A stretch of DNA of 6,993 bases from Candidatus Nanopelagicaceae bacterium (GCA_947488635.1 CANLAY010000048.1:1-6993), one strand, 5' to 3'. Positions 1 to 5,625 are shown, numbered from the stretch's first letter. Numbers and translations: made by a program. The notes: generated by a model not told the origin, from the sequence alone.

Positions 1-228
1 GCTAAGAAAGCTGCGACTAAGAAGCCAGCTGCTAAAAAAGCTGTAGCCAAAAAGAAAGCCGCTGCCAAAAAGCCAGCTGCTAAAAAAACTATTAAGAAAG
101 CTGCTGCTAAGAAGCCAGCAAAGAAAGTTGCTAAGAAAGCAGTTGCAAAGAAGAGAGTTGCGAAAAAAGCTGTTGCTAAGAAAGCAGCTCCAAAGAAGCG
201 CGTAGCAAAGAAAGCTGCCGCCAAGAGA
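1..228 (+). repeat. Degenerate Lys/Ala-coding repeat tract
   Basis: The DNA repeats imperfect units of the kind gctaagaaagct and gctgctaaaaaagcc, each coding a KK pair spaced mostly every five residues (AKKAV, AKKRV, PKKRV, AKKAA). The third codon positions vary while the amino-acid pattern stays, so the protein repeat appears to be under selection rather than being a recent DNA slippage product. The tract continues past the left edge of the window, so its full length is not known. Confidence 0.8.
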
Positions 229-828
229 TCTTCTGCTGCCACAGTTCGAGTTCCAGCAGTTCCAGTAACTTCATCTGCACCTCGTGCCGCAGCTCCTTCC
301 GCACCTGCAGCACCTGCACGTCCTGCAGCACCTGTTGCAAAACCACAACAAGGTGCATCAAGTCGTGTTGTAATGGCAGTAATTGTTGGTATCGCACTAC
401 TAGCTTTTGTAGTTTTCTCACAATCATCTTCAAAAGATGACGATGCAGCGCCAATGCCAACTGCTTCGGCATCTGCTGAACCAAGTGCTACAGCTGAAGT
501 ATCTGCAACTCCAACTGAATCAGCATCAACTGGTGCCGCAGTTGAAACAATCGAAGCTCCAGGAAAATTTGTCGCACTCGGCACAGCTGCCGGAATCACA
601 TTGCGTTGGGTTGCCCCAGCAGCTACTGATGGTCTAACAGGTTACTTAGTTGAAATTGCACCAGATGGAAAGGAATGGCAGAGCGTTGCCACAGTTCCAG
701 CTGATCAAACAACTTTAGATATGGCTAAGAGTGAAGGTGGTTGGACTCAATTCCGAGTTTCTAGCGTTTACTCAGATGGTCAAGTTGCACCAGCAAAGAT
801 TTTCGGATTGCCTGGTCAATACAAGTAA
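1..828 (+). CDS. Membrane-anchored protein with Lys/Ala-rich tail and fibronectin III-like domain (5' end missing)
   Basis: The reading frame is open from the first base to a TAA at 826-828, so 275 residues are visible and the true N-terminus lies outside the window. Visible residues 1-76 are a Lys/Ala tract of repeated AKKAV/AKKRV/AKKPA units resembling histone H1 and mycobacterial HU tails. Residues 77-122 are an Ala/Pro/Ser linker. Residues 123-139 form one hydrophobic helix flanked by Arg122 on the inner side. A second Ser/Thr/Ala/Glu linker (about 141-184) precedes a fibronectin III-like fold (about 185-268), with the typical core Trp203, the GY pair at 214-215, and FRVSSVYSDG near the end. 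I infer a tail in the cytoplasm, possibly touching DNA or another polyanion, and an FN3 domain outside the membrane. The ATG at 373 is internal to the transmembrane helix and is not the start. No enzymatic motif is visible. The exact function is unknown. A strong terminator follows directly. Confidence 0.8.
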   Translation, partial: AKKAATKKPAAKKAVAKKKAAAKKPAAKKTIKKAAAKKPAKKVAKKAVAKKRVAKKAVAKKAAPKKRVAKKAAAKRSSAATVRVPAVPVTSSAPRAAAPSAPAAPARPAAPVAKPQQGASSRVVMAVIVGIALLAFVVFSQSSSKDDDAAPMPTASASAEPSATAEVSATPTESASTGAAVETIEAPGKFVALGTAAGITLRWVAPAATDGLTGYLVEIAPDGKEWQSVATVPADQTTLDMAKSEGGWTQFRVSSVYSDGQVAPAKIFGLPGQYK

Positions 829-860
829 GCAGATACAAGTAATAACGAATTAATAAGAAA

Positions 861-895
861 GACCTCGAGTGATTAACTCGGGGTCTTTTTTATTT
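861..895 (+). terminator. Intrinsic terminator of the FN3-domain gene
   Basis: GACCTCGAGT (861-870) pairs with ACTCGGGGTC (876-885) around the loop GATTA. This gives ten pairs, one of them a G-U wobble. A run of six T (886-891) and further T-rich bases follow. It lies 32 bp after the stop codon. Read on the minus strand the stem is followed by a weaker TTTCTTATTA, so it may also help stop the converging acyltransferase transcript. Confidence 0.88.
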
Positions 896-918
896 CTACC
901 GCTACTTATCCAGCATTC

Positions 919-2691
919 CTATTTGTTTAGGGCTTCCAGAATTGCTGCCACGTAAACCGTGATTCCAGCAGGCCTTAAATGAACGCCATCGGGTGCGAAA
1001 TATTCGGGATGGTTCTGCGAGATGGTGGCCCAATCGACCACTCGAACGCGGGGGTTGGTGGCGGCATATTCAGCAATTAACGCATTGTTCGCATCGCGCC
1101 ATGGACGAGGAACAGCAGTGTTAACAACAATGATCTGACTTTGATTAGCTACCTCAGCAAAAACCTCCGCAACTTGAGTGCGAGTGAGAGTGTTGTTATT
1201 TCCTAAATTGAAAATAATTGGCGCATCACCAACAGATAATTTGTCCCGCTTTAGCACTTCTAATAGCTCTGGGGCTTGTCGGCCAACTCGAGCATTAATT
1301 AAACCGATTGTGCGCAGATCACCAAGTTCATAACGAATACCTAGAATTACCGAATCGCCAGTAACCCAGAGATCAGGTAGCCCGACATTTGAAATGGCCG
1401 GCGGCTTCTGCGCAGCAGGTTTAAGTTCTTGAGTTAATTCTTTCTCAAGGGCAACTGCTTCTTGATCAGCAACTGAAATTGCATTTGCACTAATTGCTGA
1501 TGTTGCTGCGAGAAGTGCGATAATGCCGACTGCTACAGAAATCTTTTGTCGAATGCGAACTTTTTTAGTTCGATACTTCATTCCGCGGAACCAAGATTCA
1601 ACAGCGCCACTTCGAACTGGCAATTCAACTAGCCGTAATGAAATATCAGCCAACGCTAAAACTATTAAGAAACGCACGGTGTAGAGCGCCCAATCTTGTC
1701 CAGCTATATCAACGCTAGGGCGAGTTAATTGAAAGACAATCCAGTGCCACAAGTAAATTGCATATGAACGCTCGCCAATCCAAACCAAGGTGCGAGTGCG
1801 CAAGATTGGTGCGAAGCGAGATGCTGGGTGCACGATAGAAGTCAGAATTGCACAACCAAAGATTCCAGCAAGCGGGAAAGCAATTCGATAAAGCGTTGGG
1901 TCACTTTCATTAATTAATAAGAAAGCTCCAAGAATTCCAATAAACCCAATCACACCAATAGCATCAACAAAGTCTTGAGCTCGCTGAGTAACTTCACTCT
2001 TTAAATTTTGCGGAATCCAACTAACTGCTAAAGCCGCCCCTAGGAATAAACCAATACTGTGAGTGTCAGTTCCGAAGTAAATATGGCTAACTTGCGAGCT
2101 ACTTGATGCATCAAGTGAGAGCGAGACAATAAATAGCGTGATTCCTGAAATTGTCGCAATCGTTAGCGCAGCCCCCGGAATTCGCTTCTTACCAAACCAC
2201 CTAAGAATAAGTAACAGCACCAAGGGCCAAACTAGATAGAACTGAGCTTCAACTGCCAAGGACCAAGTGTGTTGCAGCAGCGGTGGGCGACCAATGGCCT
2301 CAAAGTAATCAGTATCGCGAAAAACTAGCCACCAATTCATGCCGCCGAAGATCGAGAAAGGTGCGTCACTAACTAATCGTCGGGTTGTTTCTGGTGCCCA
2401 GATTCCAACAAATATTGCCGTTCCAAAAATCATAAAGAGCAAGGGTGGCAGCAATCGCCGCGCACGAGCCAGATAGAACGCTCGTAGATCTAACCCACCA
2501 CTGCGCTGAATTGAATCGAGTAGCAATCGAGTGATGACATAACCGGAAATTACGAAGAAGAGATCAACGCCAAGAAATCCGCCAGGAATCCAGGAAAAAC
2601 CTAAGTGATAAAGCATTACAGCGATTACCGCGACAGCACGCAAACCATCGATCGCAGGGATATGGGTGATCCCACGTTTTTTTGATGACAT
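919..2691 (-). CDS. Acyltransferase 3 family membrane protein with C-terminal SGNH domain (OafA/OatA-like)
   Basis: This 590-residue protein is predicted to O-acylate, most likely O-acetylate, a cell-surface polysaccharide or peptidoglycan. The acyltransferase-3 part (about 8-365) has around ten hydrophobic helices. It carries the family R-X10-H signature (Arg18, His29), GGFLGVDLFFVISGY (37-51), RARRLLPP (76-83), HTWSLAVEAQFYLVWP (141-156) and GERSYAIYLWHW (306-317). A further helix (about 385-405) leads to an outside SGNH hydrolase-like domain with GDS at 445-447 (nucleophile Ser447), GNNN at 497-500 (block III) and DGVH at 568-571 (Asp568/His571). The ATG at 2691 is preceded by no clear Shine-Dalgarno sequence and lies 23 bp after the stop of the upstream coiled-coil gene, so translation may be coupled. 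In the family, the membrane part passes acyl groups across the membrane and the SGNH domain transfers them. The acceptor cannot be read from the sequence. Length and domain order are normal for the two-domain subfamily. Confidence 0.92.
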   Translation of the reverse strand: MSSKKRGITHIPAIDGLRAVAVIAVMLYHLGFSWIPGGFLGVDLFFVISGYVITRLLLDSIQRSGGLDLRAFYLARARRLLPPLLFMIFGTAIFVGIWAPETTRRLVSDAPFSIFGGMNWWLVFRDTDYFEAIGRPPLLQHTWSLAVEAQFYLVWPLVLLLILRWFGKKRIPGAALTIATISGITLFIVSLSLDASSSSQVSHIYFGTDTHSIGLFLGAALAVSWIPQNLKSEVTQRAQDFVDAIGVIGFIGILGAFLLINESDPTLYRIAFPLAGIFGCAILTSIVHPASRFAPILRTRTLVWIGERSYAIYLWHWIVFQLTRPSVDIAGQDWALYTVRFLIVLALADISLRLVELPVRSGAVESWFRGMKYRTKKVRIRQKISVAVGIIALLAATSAISANAISVADQEAVALEKELTQELKPAAQKPPAISNVGLPDLWVTGDSVILGIRYELGDLRTIGLINARVGRQAPELLEVLKRDKLSVGDAPIIFNLGNNNTLTRTQVAEVFAEVANQSQIIVVNTAVPRPWRDANNALIAEYAATNPRVRVVDWATISQNHPEYFAPDGVHLRPAGITVYVAAILEALNK

Positions 2692-2714
2692 AACTTTTGG
2701 TAATCGGTAAGAAA

Positions 2715-3545
2715 CTACTTACGTTTTGCAGCAGCTTTCTTTACTGGTTTCTTAGCCGCAGCCTTTTTCGCAGGCTTGCGAGTTGCTGATTTCGCTTTCT
2801 TTGGTGCCTCAATTGCTGCCTTGGTGCGTTCGCTGGCAACGCGAATTGGGCCACGATTAATCAGTGTGTCATCGGCATTTAAGTTCTGAAGAACTTGGTC
2901 TTGTAATTGTTCTAAGCGCTCAAATGAACTTTGCAGACGAGCACGCGATTGTTGAATTGCACTTTCAGCCTGATCTAGAGACTGAGTCTGTATTTTATAT
3001 AGACGTTCAGCTTCAGAGATAACACTTGCCAGCCACTGGCGATAACTTCCGACTTCACCAGTTGCTTCGGTAATGATGCGTTCGCCTTCGCGACGCGCAG
3101 CGGTTGCCATCGTAGTAATTTCGCGCTTCTTATTCTCAAAAAGTGTTTCGGCTTCAACTTCAGCTTTAGCAACCATTTCTTCTGCTTCAGATTCAGCTGC
3201 CTGCAAATACTTGCGACCACGAGTTTCAGCTCCTGAAAGAACTGAACGTGCTTTCTGTTCAGCGTTCTCGAGAGCATCTTTCGACGCACGATTTGTCTCA
3301 GTGACTAAGCGATCAGCAGCAGCTTGCGCTTTTGCTTCGCGAAGTTGCGCAGACTTGATCATGGTCATGGCAGTTTCAGTTGCCAGAATTTCAAATTCTT
3401 CTTTTGATAGCGTGGTGATATCGCGGCGCGAGCGCAGATCATTTAACTGTGCTTCAAGCTCGCGAATACGATCAACCGAATTTGGTTGACTGCTCTCTTC
3501 GCCTTTAAATCCAACCCAGTTAAGGAAGGAGTTCTTCTCGGCCAT
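2715..3545 (-). CDS. Coiled-coil protein with Lys/Ala-rich C-terminal tail (DivIVA-like architecture)
   Basis: The gene encodes 276 residues if translation starts at the ATG at 3545. That start is preceded at four bases by AAAGAGGT, a good ribosome binding site. A longer in-frame version from a GTG at 3572 lacks one. The N-terminus (NSFLNWVGF) is short and hydrophobic, followed by heptad-rich coiled coil at about 23-43 and 48-223, full of Ala, Glu, Lys, Arg and Gln. Residues 246-276 are an H1-like tail with repeated PAKKAAAKKPVKKAAAKRK-type sequence. There is no signal peptide or full transmembrane helix. The outline recalls actinobacterial DivIVA/Wag31-like scaffolds and F-type ATPase b-like coiled coils, but the usual DivIVA N-terminal motif (GYDxxEVDxFL) is not visible, so I do not assign that name. 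It probably shares a transcript with the downstream surface acyltransferase. A cell-envelope scaffold or nucleoid-associated role is inference only. Confidence 0.8.
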   Translation of the reverse strand: MAEKNSFLNWVGFKGEESSQPNSVDRIRELEAQLNDLRSRRDITTLSKEEFEILATETAMTMIKSAQLREAKAQAAADRLVTETNRASKDALENAEQKARSVLSGAETRGRKYLQAAESEAEEMVAKAEVEAETLFENKKREITTMATAARREGERIITEATGEVGSYRQWLASVISEAERLYKIQTQSLDQAESAIQQSRARLQSSFERLEQLQDQVLQNLNADDTLINRGPIRVASERTKAAIEAPKKAKSATRKPAKKAAAKKPVKKAAAKRK

Positions 3546-3549
3546 CGCT

Positions 3550-3557
3550 ACCTCTTT
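3550..3557 (-). promoter_or_regulatory. Ribosome binding site deciding the coiled-coil gene start
   Basis: On the minus strand AAAGAGGT lies four bases before the ATG at 3545. The alternative GTG at 3572 is preceded by AAGCCTTCCGTAA, which does not match the 16S tail. This favours the 276-residue product over the 285-residue one. Confidence 0.6.
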
Positions 3558-3587
3558 ATGCTCTTTAAACACTTACGGAAGGCTTAG

Positions 3588-3596
3588 ATTAGAGCA
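3588..3596 (-). promoter_or_regulatory. Possible extended -10 promoter for the coiled-coil/acyltransferase operon
   Basis: The minus strand reads TGCTCTAAT: a TG extension, one spacer base and TCTAAT, which differs from TATAAT at one base. It lies about 42 bp upstream of the ATG at 3545. The -35 position (ACTTTT, 3611-3616) is poor, which extended -10 promoters tolerate. No other strong candidate was found in the 112-bp gap. Confidence 0.35.
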
Positions 3597-3657
3597 AAAG
3601 CGCCATACCTAAAAGTGGGGTTACCGCAGGGCTGATGCAGGGTGAAATTGGGCTTAT

Positions 3658-4302
3658 TTAGCGGGATCTATAAACGGCAACACAGATAGCCACATACTGT
3701 GAGATCCAAGCGGCAAGTACGAAGATATGGAATAGCTCATGAAAACCAAAGTACTTTGCCTCTCGCCCAGGTCGTTTAAGTGCATAGAAAATCGCCCCAA
3801 TTGAGTAGAGCAAGCCACCGAAAATAATTGGCAAGATAACCCACCAGCCACCTGCGCGATAGAGATGCGGCGTATAAATAATTGCGACCCAGCCGAGTAC
3901 TAAATAGTTAGCAACATATAACCAGCGTGGTGCACCAACCCAAAAGACTCGAACCGCTACGCCAATTAAAGCGCCAGTCCAGATAACGGAAAGCAAAATT
4001 GTGCGATCGCGACCTTCTAGCAAAGTAACTGCGAAGGGCGTATATGAACCAGCAATTAGTAAATTGATATTGGCGTGATCCCAGCGACGCCATATTTTCT
4101 TCTTTGCCGGTGACCACGGAACTCGATGGTAGATAGCTGAAACACTAAATAATAAAATTGCAGTTAAGGAATACAAAGCGATTGCAAATTTGACTGAGTT
4201 ACGGCTAAGCAGAAATAGAACTAACGATGCGATGATTACGGCCGGAGTTGCCCCTAGGTGAAACCAGCCACGTAGCTTTGGTGGCACTACCAGATTAGAC
4301 AC
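3658..4302 (-). CDS. Hemolysin III / PAQR family membrane protein
   Basis: This 214-residue, seven-helix membrane protein belongs to the hemolysin III (YqfA/TrhA) branch of the PAQR superfamily. The family hallmarks are all present: SAIYHR with Ser55 and His59, DHANI with Asp75/His76, GSYTP (85-89), and FHELFH with His188 and His192. His59, His188 and His192 are the expected zinc ligands. Related bacterial proteins are linked to membrane lipid or energy homeostasis. The name 'hemolysin' reflects early heterologous assays and does not mean a toxin. The start is a GTG at 4300-4302. Its upstream sequence has only a weak purine stretch (GAGAGCGAG), so initiation is probably weak. The gene has more than 100 bp on each side and looks like a single transcription unit. 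Length and motifs are normal for the family. Confidence 0.93.
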   Translation of the reverse strand: MSNLVVPPKLRGWFHLGATPAVIIASLVLFLLSRNSVKFAIALYSLTAILLFSVSAIYHRVPWSPAKKKIWRRWDHANINLLIAGSYTPFAVTLLEGRDRTILLSVIWTGALIGVAVRVFWVGAPRWLYVANYLVLGWVAIIYTPHLYRAGGWWVILPIIFGGLLYSIGAIFYALKRPGREAKYFGFHELFHIFVLAAWISQYVAICVAVYRSR

Positions 4303-4378
4303 AGGCTTGCTCGCTCTCGGCTAGTTAACTTAAGTAGAGCCTAACTCTTAAATTGTGACCCTTGCGCTGTTTCGGCTA

Positions 4379-4401
4379 GATCTGCTCAACTCGCGCAGAT
4401 C
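4379..4401 (-). other. Inverted repeat after the DinB-like gene
   Basis: GATCTGC (4379-4385) and GCAGATC (4395-4401) can form a seven-pair stem with a nine-base loop, starting 6 bp after the DinB-like gene's stop codon. On that gene's strand no T-run follows, so it is at best a weak or factor-assisted terminator. It could equally be a protein-binding site upstream of the PAQR gene. Confidence 0.4.
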
Positions 4402-4406
4402 CCGCT

Positions 4407-4877
4407 CTAGTTTTCGCCGCGAAGCGCCTTCTCAATTTGGCCAATGTGATCAAGCGGATGCTTGGTATAGATCCGGCACCATTTCTCGATACTAAATGGC
4501 CCGCTCTCAGAGTGCAGGCCAGACTTTGATAGATCGGCATCGGTTAATCGTTCAATCATGATCAGTGATGAGGCGCGAACAGCACCAAATACTTTTACCG
4601 AAAAATCTATTGGCAATGTGGAATAGCCCAATACTGCTGATGAAGCCCAAGCATTTTCGTCGTAACCTTGAATTGAAGTTCCTTCTGGTTCAGCAATCAA
4701 ACGTCGAATACGTGCGTGTGACTGCGCTTCAGAATCAGCCATATGGTGAATTACTTGGCGTGCAGACCAACCTTCAGGATGCTTGGTATCTAATTGATCA
4801 GCCGGGATCGAGGCAACTAATTTCTCAAAAGCTTCAGTACTTTGGCGGTATGCGGCTGCGATCTCTTTGATGCTCAT
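4407..4877 (-). CDS. DinB/YfiT-like family protein
   Basis: The 156-residue product fits the DinB-like four-helix bundle, a family of putative metal-dependent enzymes that in actinobacteria and bacilli includes thiol (mycothiol or bacillithiol) S-transferases. The visible signatures are GWSARQVIHHMADSE (36-50), in which His45 is the expected first metal ligand, and HPLDHIGQI (140-148) with His140 and His144. Together they make the usual three-histidine site. The substrate is unknown. The ATG at 4877 has a strong AGGAGAG site five bases upstream, and that site is buried in an inverted repeat. The gene follows the arsenate reductase-type gene by 45 bp on the same strand. A thiol-transferase role beside a possibly mycothiol-linked reductase is attractive but unproven. 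The name does not imply DNA repair. Confidence 0.85.
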   Translation of the reverse strand: MSIKEIAAAYRQSTEAFEKLVASIPADQLDTKHPEGWSARQVIHHMADSEAQSHARIRRLIAEPEGTSIQGYDENAWASSAVLGYSTLPIDFSVKVFGAVRASSLIMIERLTDADLSKSGLHSESGPFSIEKWCRIYTKHPLDHIGQIEKALRGEN

Positions 4878-4878
4878 A

Positions 4879-4909
4879 TCAACTCTCCTGAATAAAGGTT
4901 AAGAGTTGA
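4879..4909 (-). promoter_or_regulatory. Hairpin / inverted repeat covering the DinB-like gene's ribosome binding site
   Basis: TCAACTCT (4879-4886) and AGAGTTGA (4902-4909) are perfect eight-base inverted repeats. Inside them CCT (4887-4889) can pair with AGG (4896-4898). The mRNA could form an 11-pair helix with a three-base UAA bulge and a six-base loop. The whole AGGAGAG site (4883-4889) is on the 3' arm and would be paired. The same symmetry could instead be an operator next to the predicted -10 box. Confidence 0.6.
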
Positions 4910-4915
4910 ACTATA
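4910..4915 (-). promoter_or_regulatory. Possible -10 box for the DinB-like gene
   Basis: The minus strand reads TATAGT, five of six matches to TATAAT, and would start transcription near 4903, giving a leader of roughly 26 bases. No -35 match is seen (AGCGGA at the expected distance, inside the arsC-like coding end). It directly abuts the inverted repeat, as an operator-controlled promoter might. Confidence 0.3.
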
Positions 4916-4922
4916 GATTGAA

Positions 4923-5330
4923 TTAAATAATCTCCGCTAACAATTCTGTTACGCGACGCTTGATTTCATCGCGGATTATGCGTACTGGCTCAATACCCTG
5001 GCCAGCTGGGTCTTCGAGAACCCAATCTTCATAGCGCTTACCTGGGAAGAATGGGCAGGTATCGCCGCAACCCATGGTGATAACAACGTCTGATTCTTGA
5101 ACAGATTCGGTAGTTAGAATTTTAGGAACTTCATGAGCAATATCAATTCCAAGTTCAGCCATTGCTTCAATCGCAATTGGATTAATTGTTTCTTTAGGTG
5201 CTGACCCAGCTGATAGAACCCGAACTTTTCCGCCAGATAGCGAAGTCATAAAGCCTGCCGCCATCTGTGATCGGCCGGCATTATGAACACAAACAAAGAG
5301 AACGGTTGGCTGCTTGTTTTCATCGCTCAT
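4923..5330 (-). CDS. arsC: Arsenate reductase-type protein, low-molecular-weight phosphatase fold
   Basis: The 135-residue product has the low-molecular-weight tyrosine phosphatase/ArsC fold. FVCVHNAGRS (12-21) holds the CX5R phosphate/arsenate loop with Cys14 and Arg20. MGCGDTCPFFPG (86-97) supplies Cys88 and Cys92. EDPAG (106-110) supplies the acid Asp107. The family reduces arsenate to arsenite in the cytoplasm, using thioredoxin or, in actinobacteria, mycothiol and mycoredoxin. The short Cys88-X3-Cys92 spacing, rather than the X6 spacing recalled for thioredoxin-coupled ArsC, favours the actinobacterial type. No arsenite pump or ArsR gene is visible beside it, so a different phosphate-ester substrate cannot be excluded. 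The ATG at 5330 lacks a Shine-Dalgarno sequence, while a -10-like box lies seven bases upstream, suggesting a leaderless mRNA. The DinB-like gene follows after 45 bp on the same strand. Confidence 0.88.
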   Translation of the reverse strand: MSDENKQPTVLFVCVHNAGRSQMAAGFMTSLSGGKVRVLSAGSAPKETINPIAIEAMAELGIDIAHEVPKILTTESVQESDVVITMGCGDTCPFFPGKRYEDWVLEDPAGQGIEPVRIIRDEIKRRVTELLAEII

Positions 5331-5347
5331 GGTTTGAATACTAAACC
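5331..5347 (-). promoter_or_regulatory. Possible leaderless promoter with small inverted repeat upstream of arsC-like gene
   Basis: The minus strand has TAGTAT at 5343-5338, seven bases before the ATG, which would place the transcription start at or next to the A of the start codon. The box sits inside an inverted repeat GGTTT (5331-5335) / AAACC (5343-5347). The -35 region (GATTTT) is poor. No ribosome binding site is present. Confidence 0.35.
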
Positions 5348-5422
5348 CAACCTGATGAGAAAAATCTGGATTTCAGTGAACATCTGGCTAATGAATCGAT
5401 GCAAAAAAATTAAAATGCTGTG

Positions 5423-5503
5423 TGCGGGAGGCGGGACTTGAACCCGCACGTCCGAAGACACAGGTTCCTAAGACCTGCGTGTCTGCCATTTCACCACTCC
5501 CGC
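5423..5503 (-). tRNA. tRNA-Leu (anticodon UAG)
   Basis: The transcript folds as a type II tRNA of 81 bases. The acceptor arm GCGGGAG pairs with CTCCCGC, and the discriminator base is A, as expected for leucine. The anticodon stem CAGGT/ACCTG encloses the loop CTTAGGA, giving anticodon TAG, which reads CUN leucine codons. A variable arm with GTC-TTCG-GAC follows, and the T arm is GCGGG TTCAAGT CCCGC. CCA is not encoded. The gene is immediately followed on its strand by a T-rich stretch (TTTTTTT, complement of 5403-5409) that may help end transcription. It is divergent from xylA. Confidence 0.95.
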
Positions 5504-5625
5504 TTAAGAGTGCTTACCTAGTCGTGCTGGTCAACTTCTGTCCGAATGCTGTCCGCTAGATACTGGGCAAGATTAGAGGTAAGTTCGGCATAGTTACAAA
5601 CGAGCGCGTACGAAAGGGTCTTTCC
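5504..5625. promoter_or_regulatory. Divergent intergenic region between tRNA-Leu and xylA
   Basis: This 122-bp gap must hold promoters for both neighbours. It contains a direct repeat CTGTCCG at 5538-5544 and 5549-5555, one helical turn (11 bp) apart, which could be a regulator site. On the tRNA strand TTGACC (complement of 5529-5534) resembles a -35 box, but no -10 at a usual distance was found. For xylA no convincing -35/-10 pair was found. GAAAGGG at 5612-5618 serves as its probable ribosome binding site, seven bases before the ATG. Confidence 0.4.

Noticed and set aside
1..228. Tandem repeat as a CRISPR or minisatellite array
   Set aside because: The units are short and imperfect, code for a lysine-rich protein tract in one open frame, and have no spacer structure.
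176..484. Minus-strand open frame of 102 residues rich in Leu and Gln
   Set aside because: It is the antisense shadow of the Ala/Lys/Pro repeat coding region. The composition is an artefact of GCN/AAG codons, and no start context or family motif is seen.
437..637. Plus-strand open frame of 66 residues
   Set aside because: It overlaps the FN3-domain gene in another frame, has a biased Gln/Leu composition and has no ribosome binding site.
2975..3489. Open frames on both strands inside the coiled-coil gene (2975-3289 and 3073-3489)
   Set aside because: Long coiled-coil genes of even composition give long shadow frames. Neither has a family motif, and both are fully inside a better-supported gene.
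3654..4117. Minus-strand frames 3654-3851 and 3908-4117
   Set aside because: Both lie inside the PAQR gene, which has all its conserved residues in the main frame.
4565..4870. Plus-strand frame of 101 residues
   Set aside because: It is antisense to the DinB-like gene and has no motif.
5403..5420. Intrinsic terminator after tRNA-Leu
   Set aside because: There is a T-run on the tRNA strand, but no separate GC-rich stem other than the tRNA itself, so it is not listed as a terminator.
5511..5534. TTGACC (complement of 5529-5534) with TAAGCA (complement of 5511-5516) as a tRNA promoter
   Set aside because: The spacing is only 12 bp and TAAGCA is a poor -10. The -35-like box may be real, but the pair is not convincing.
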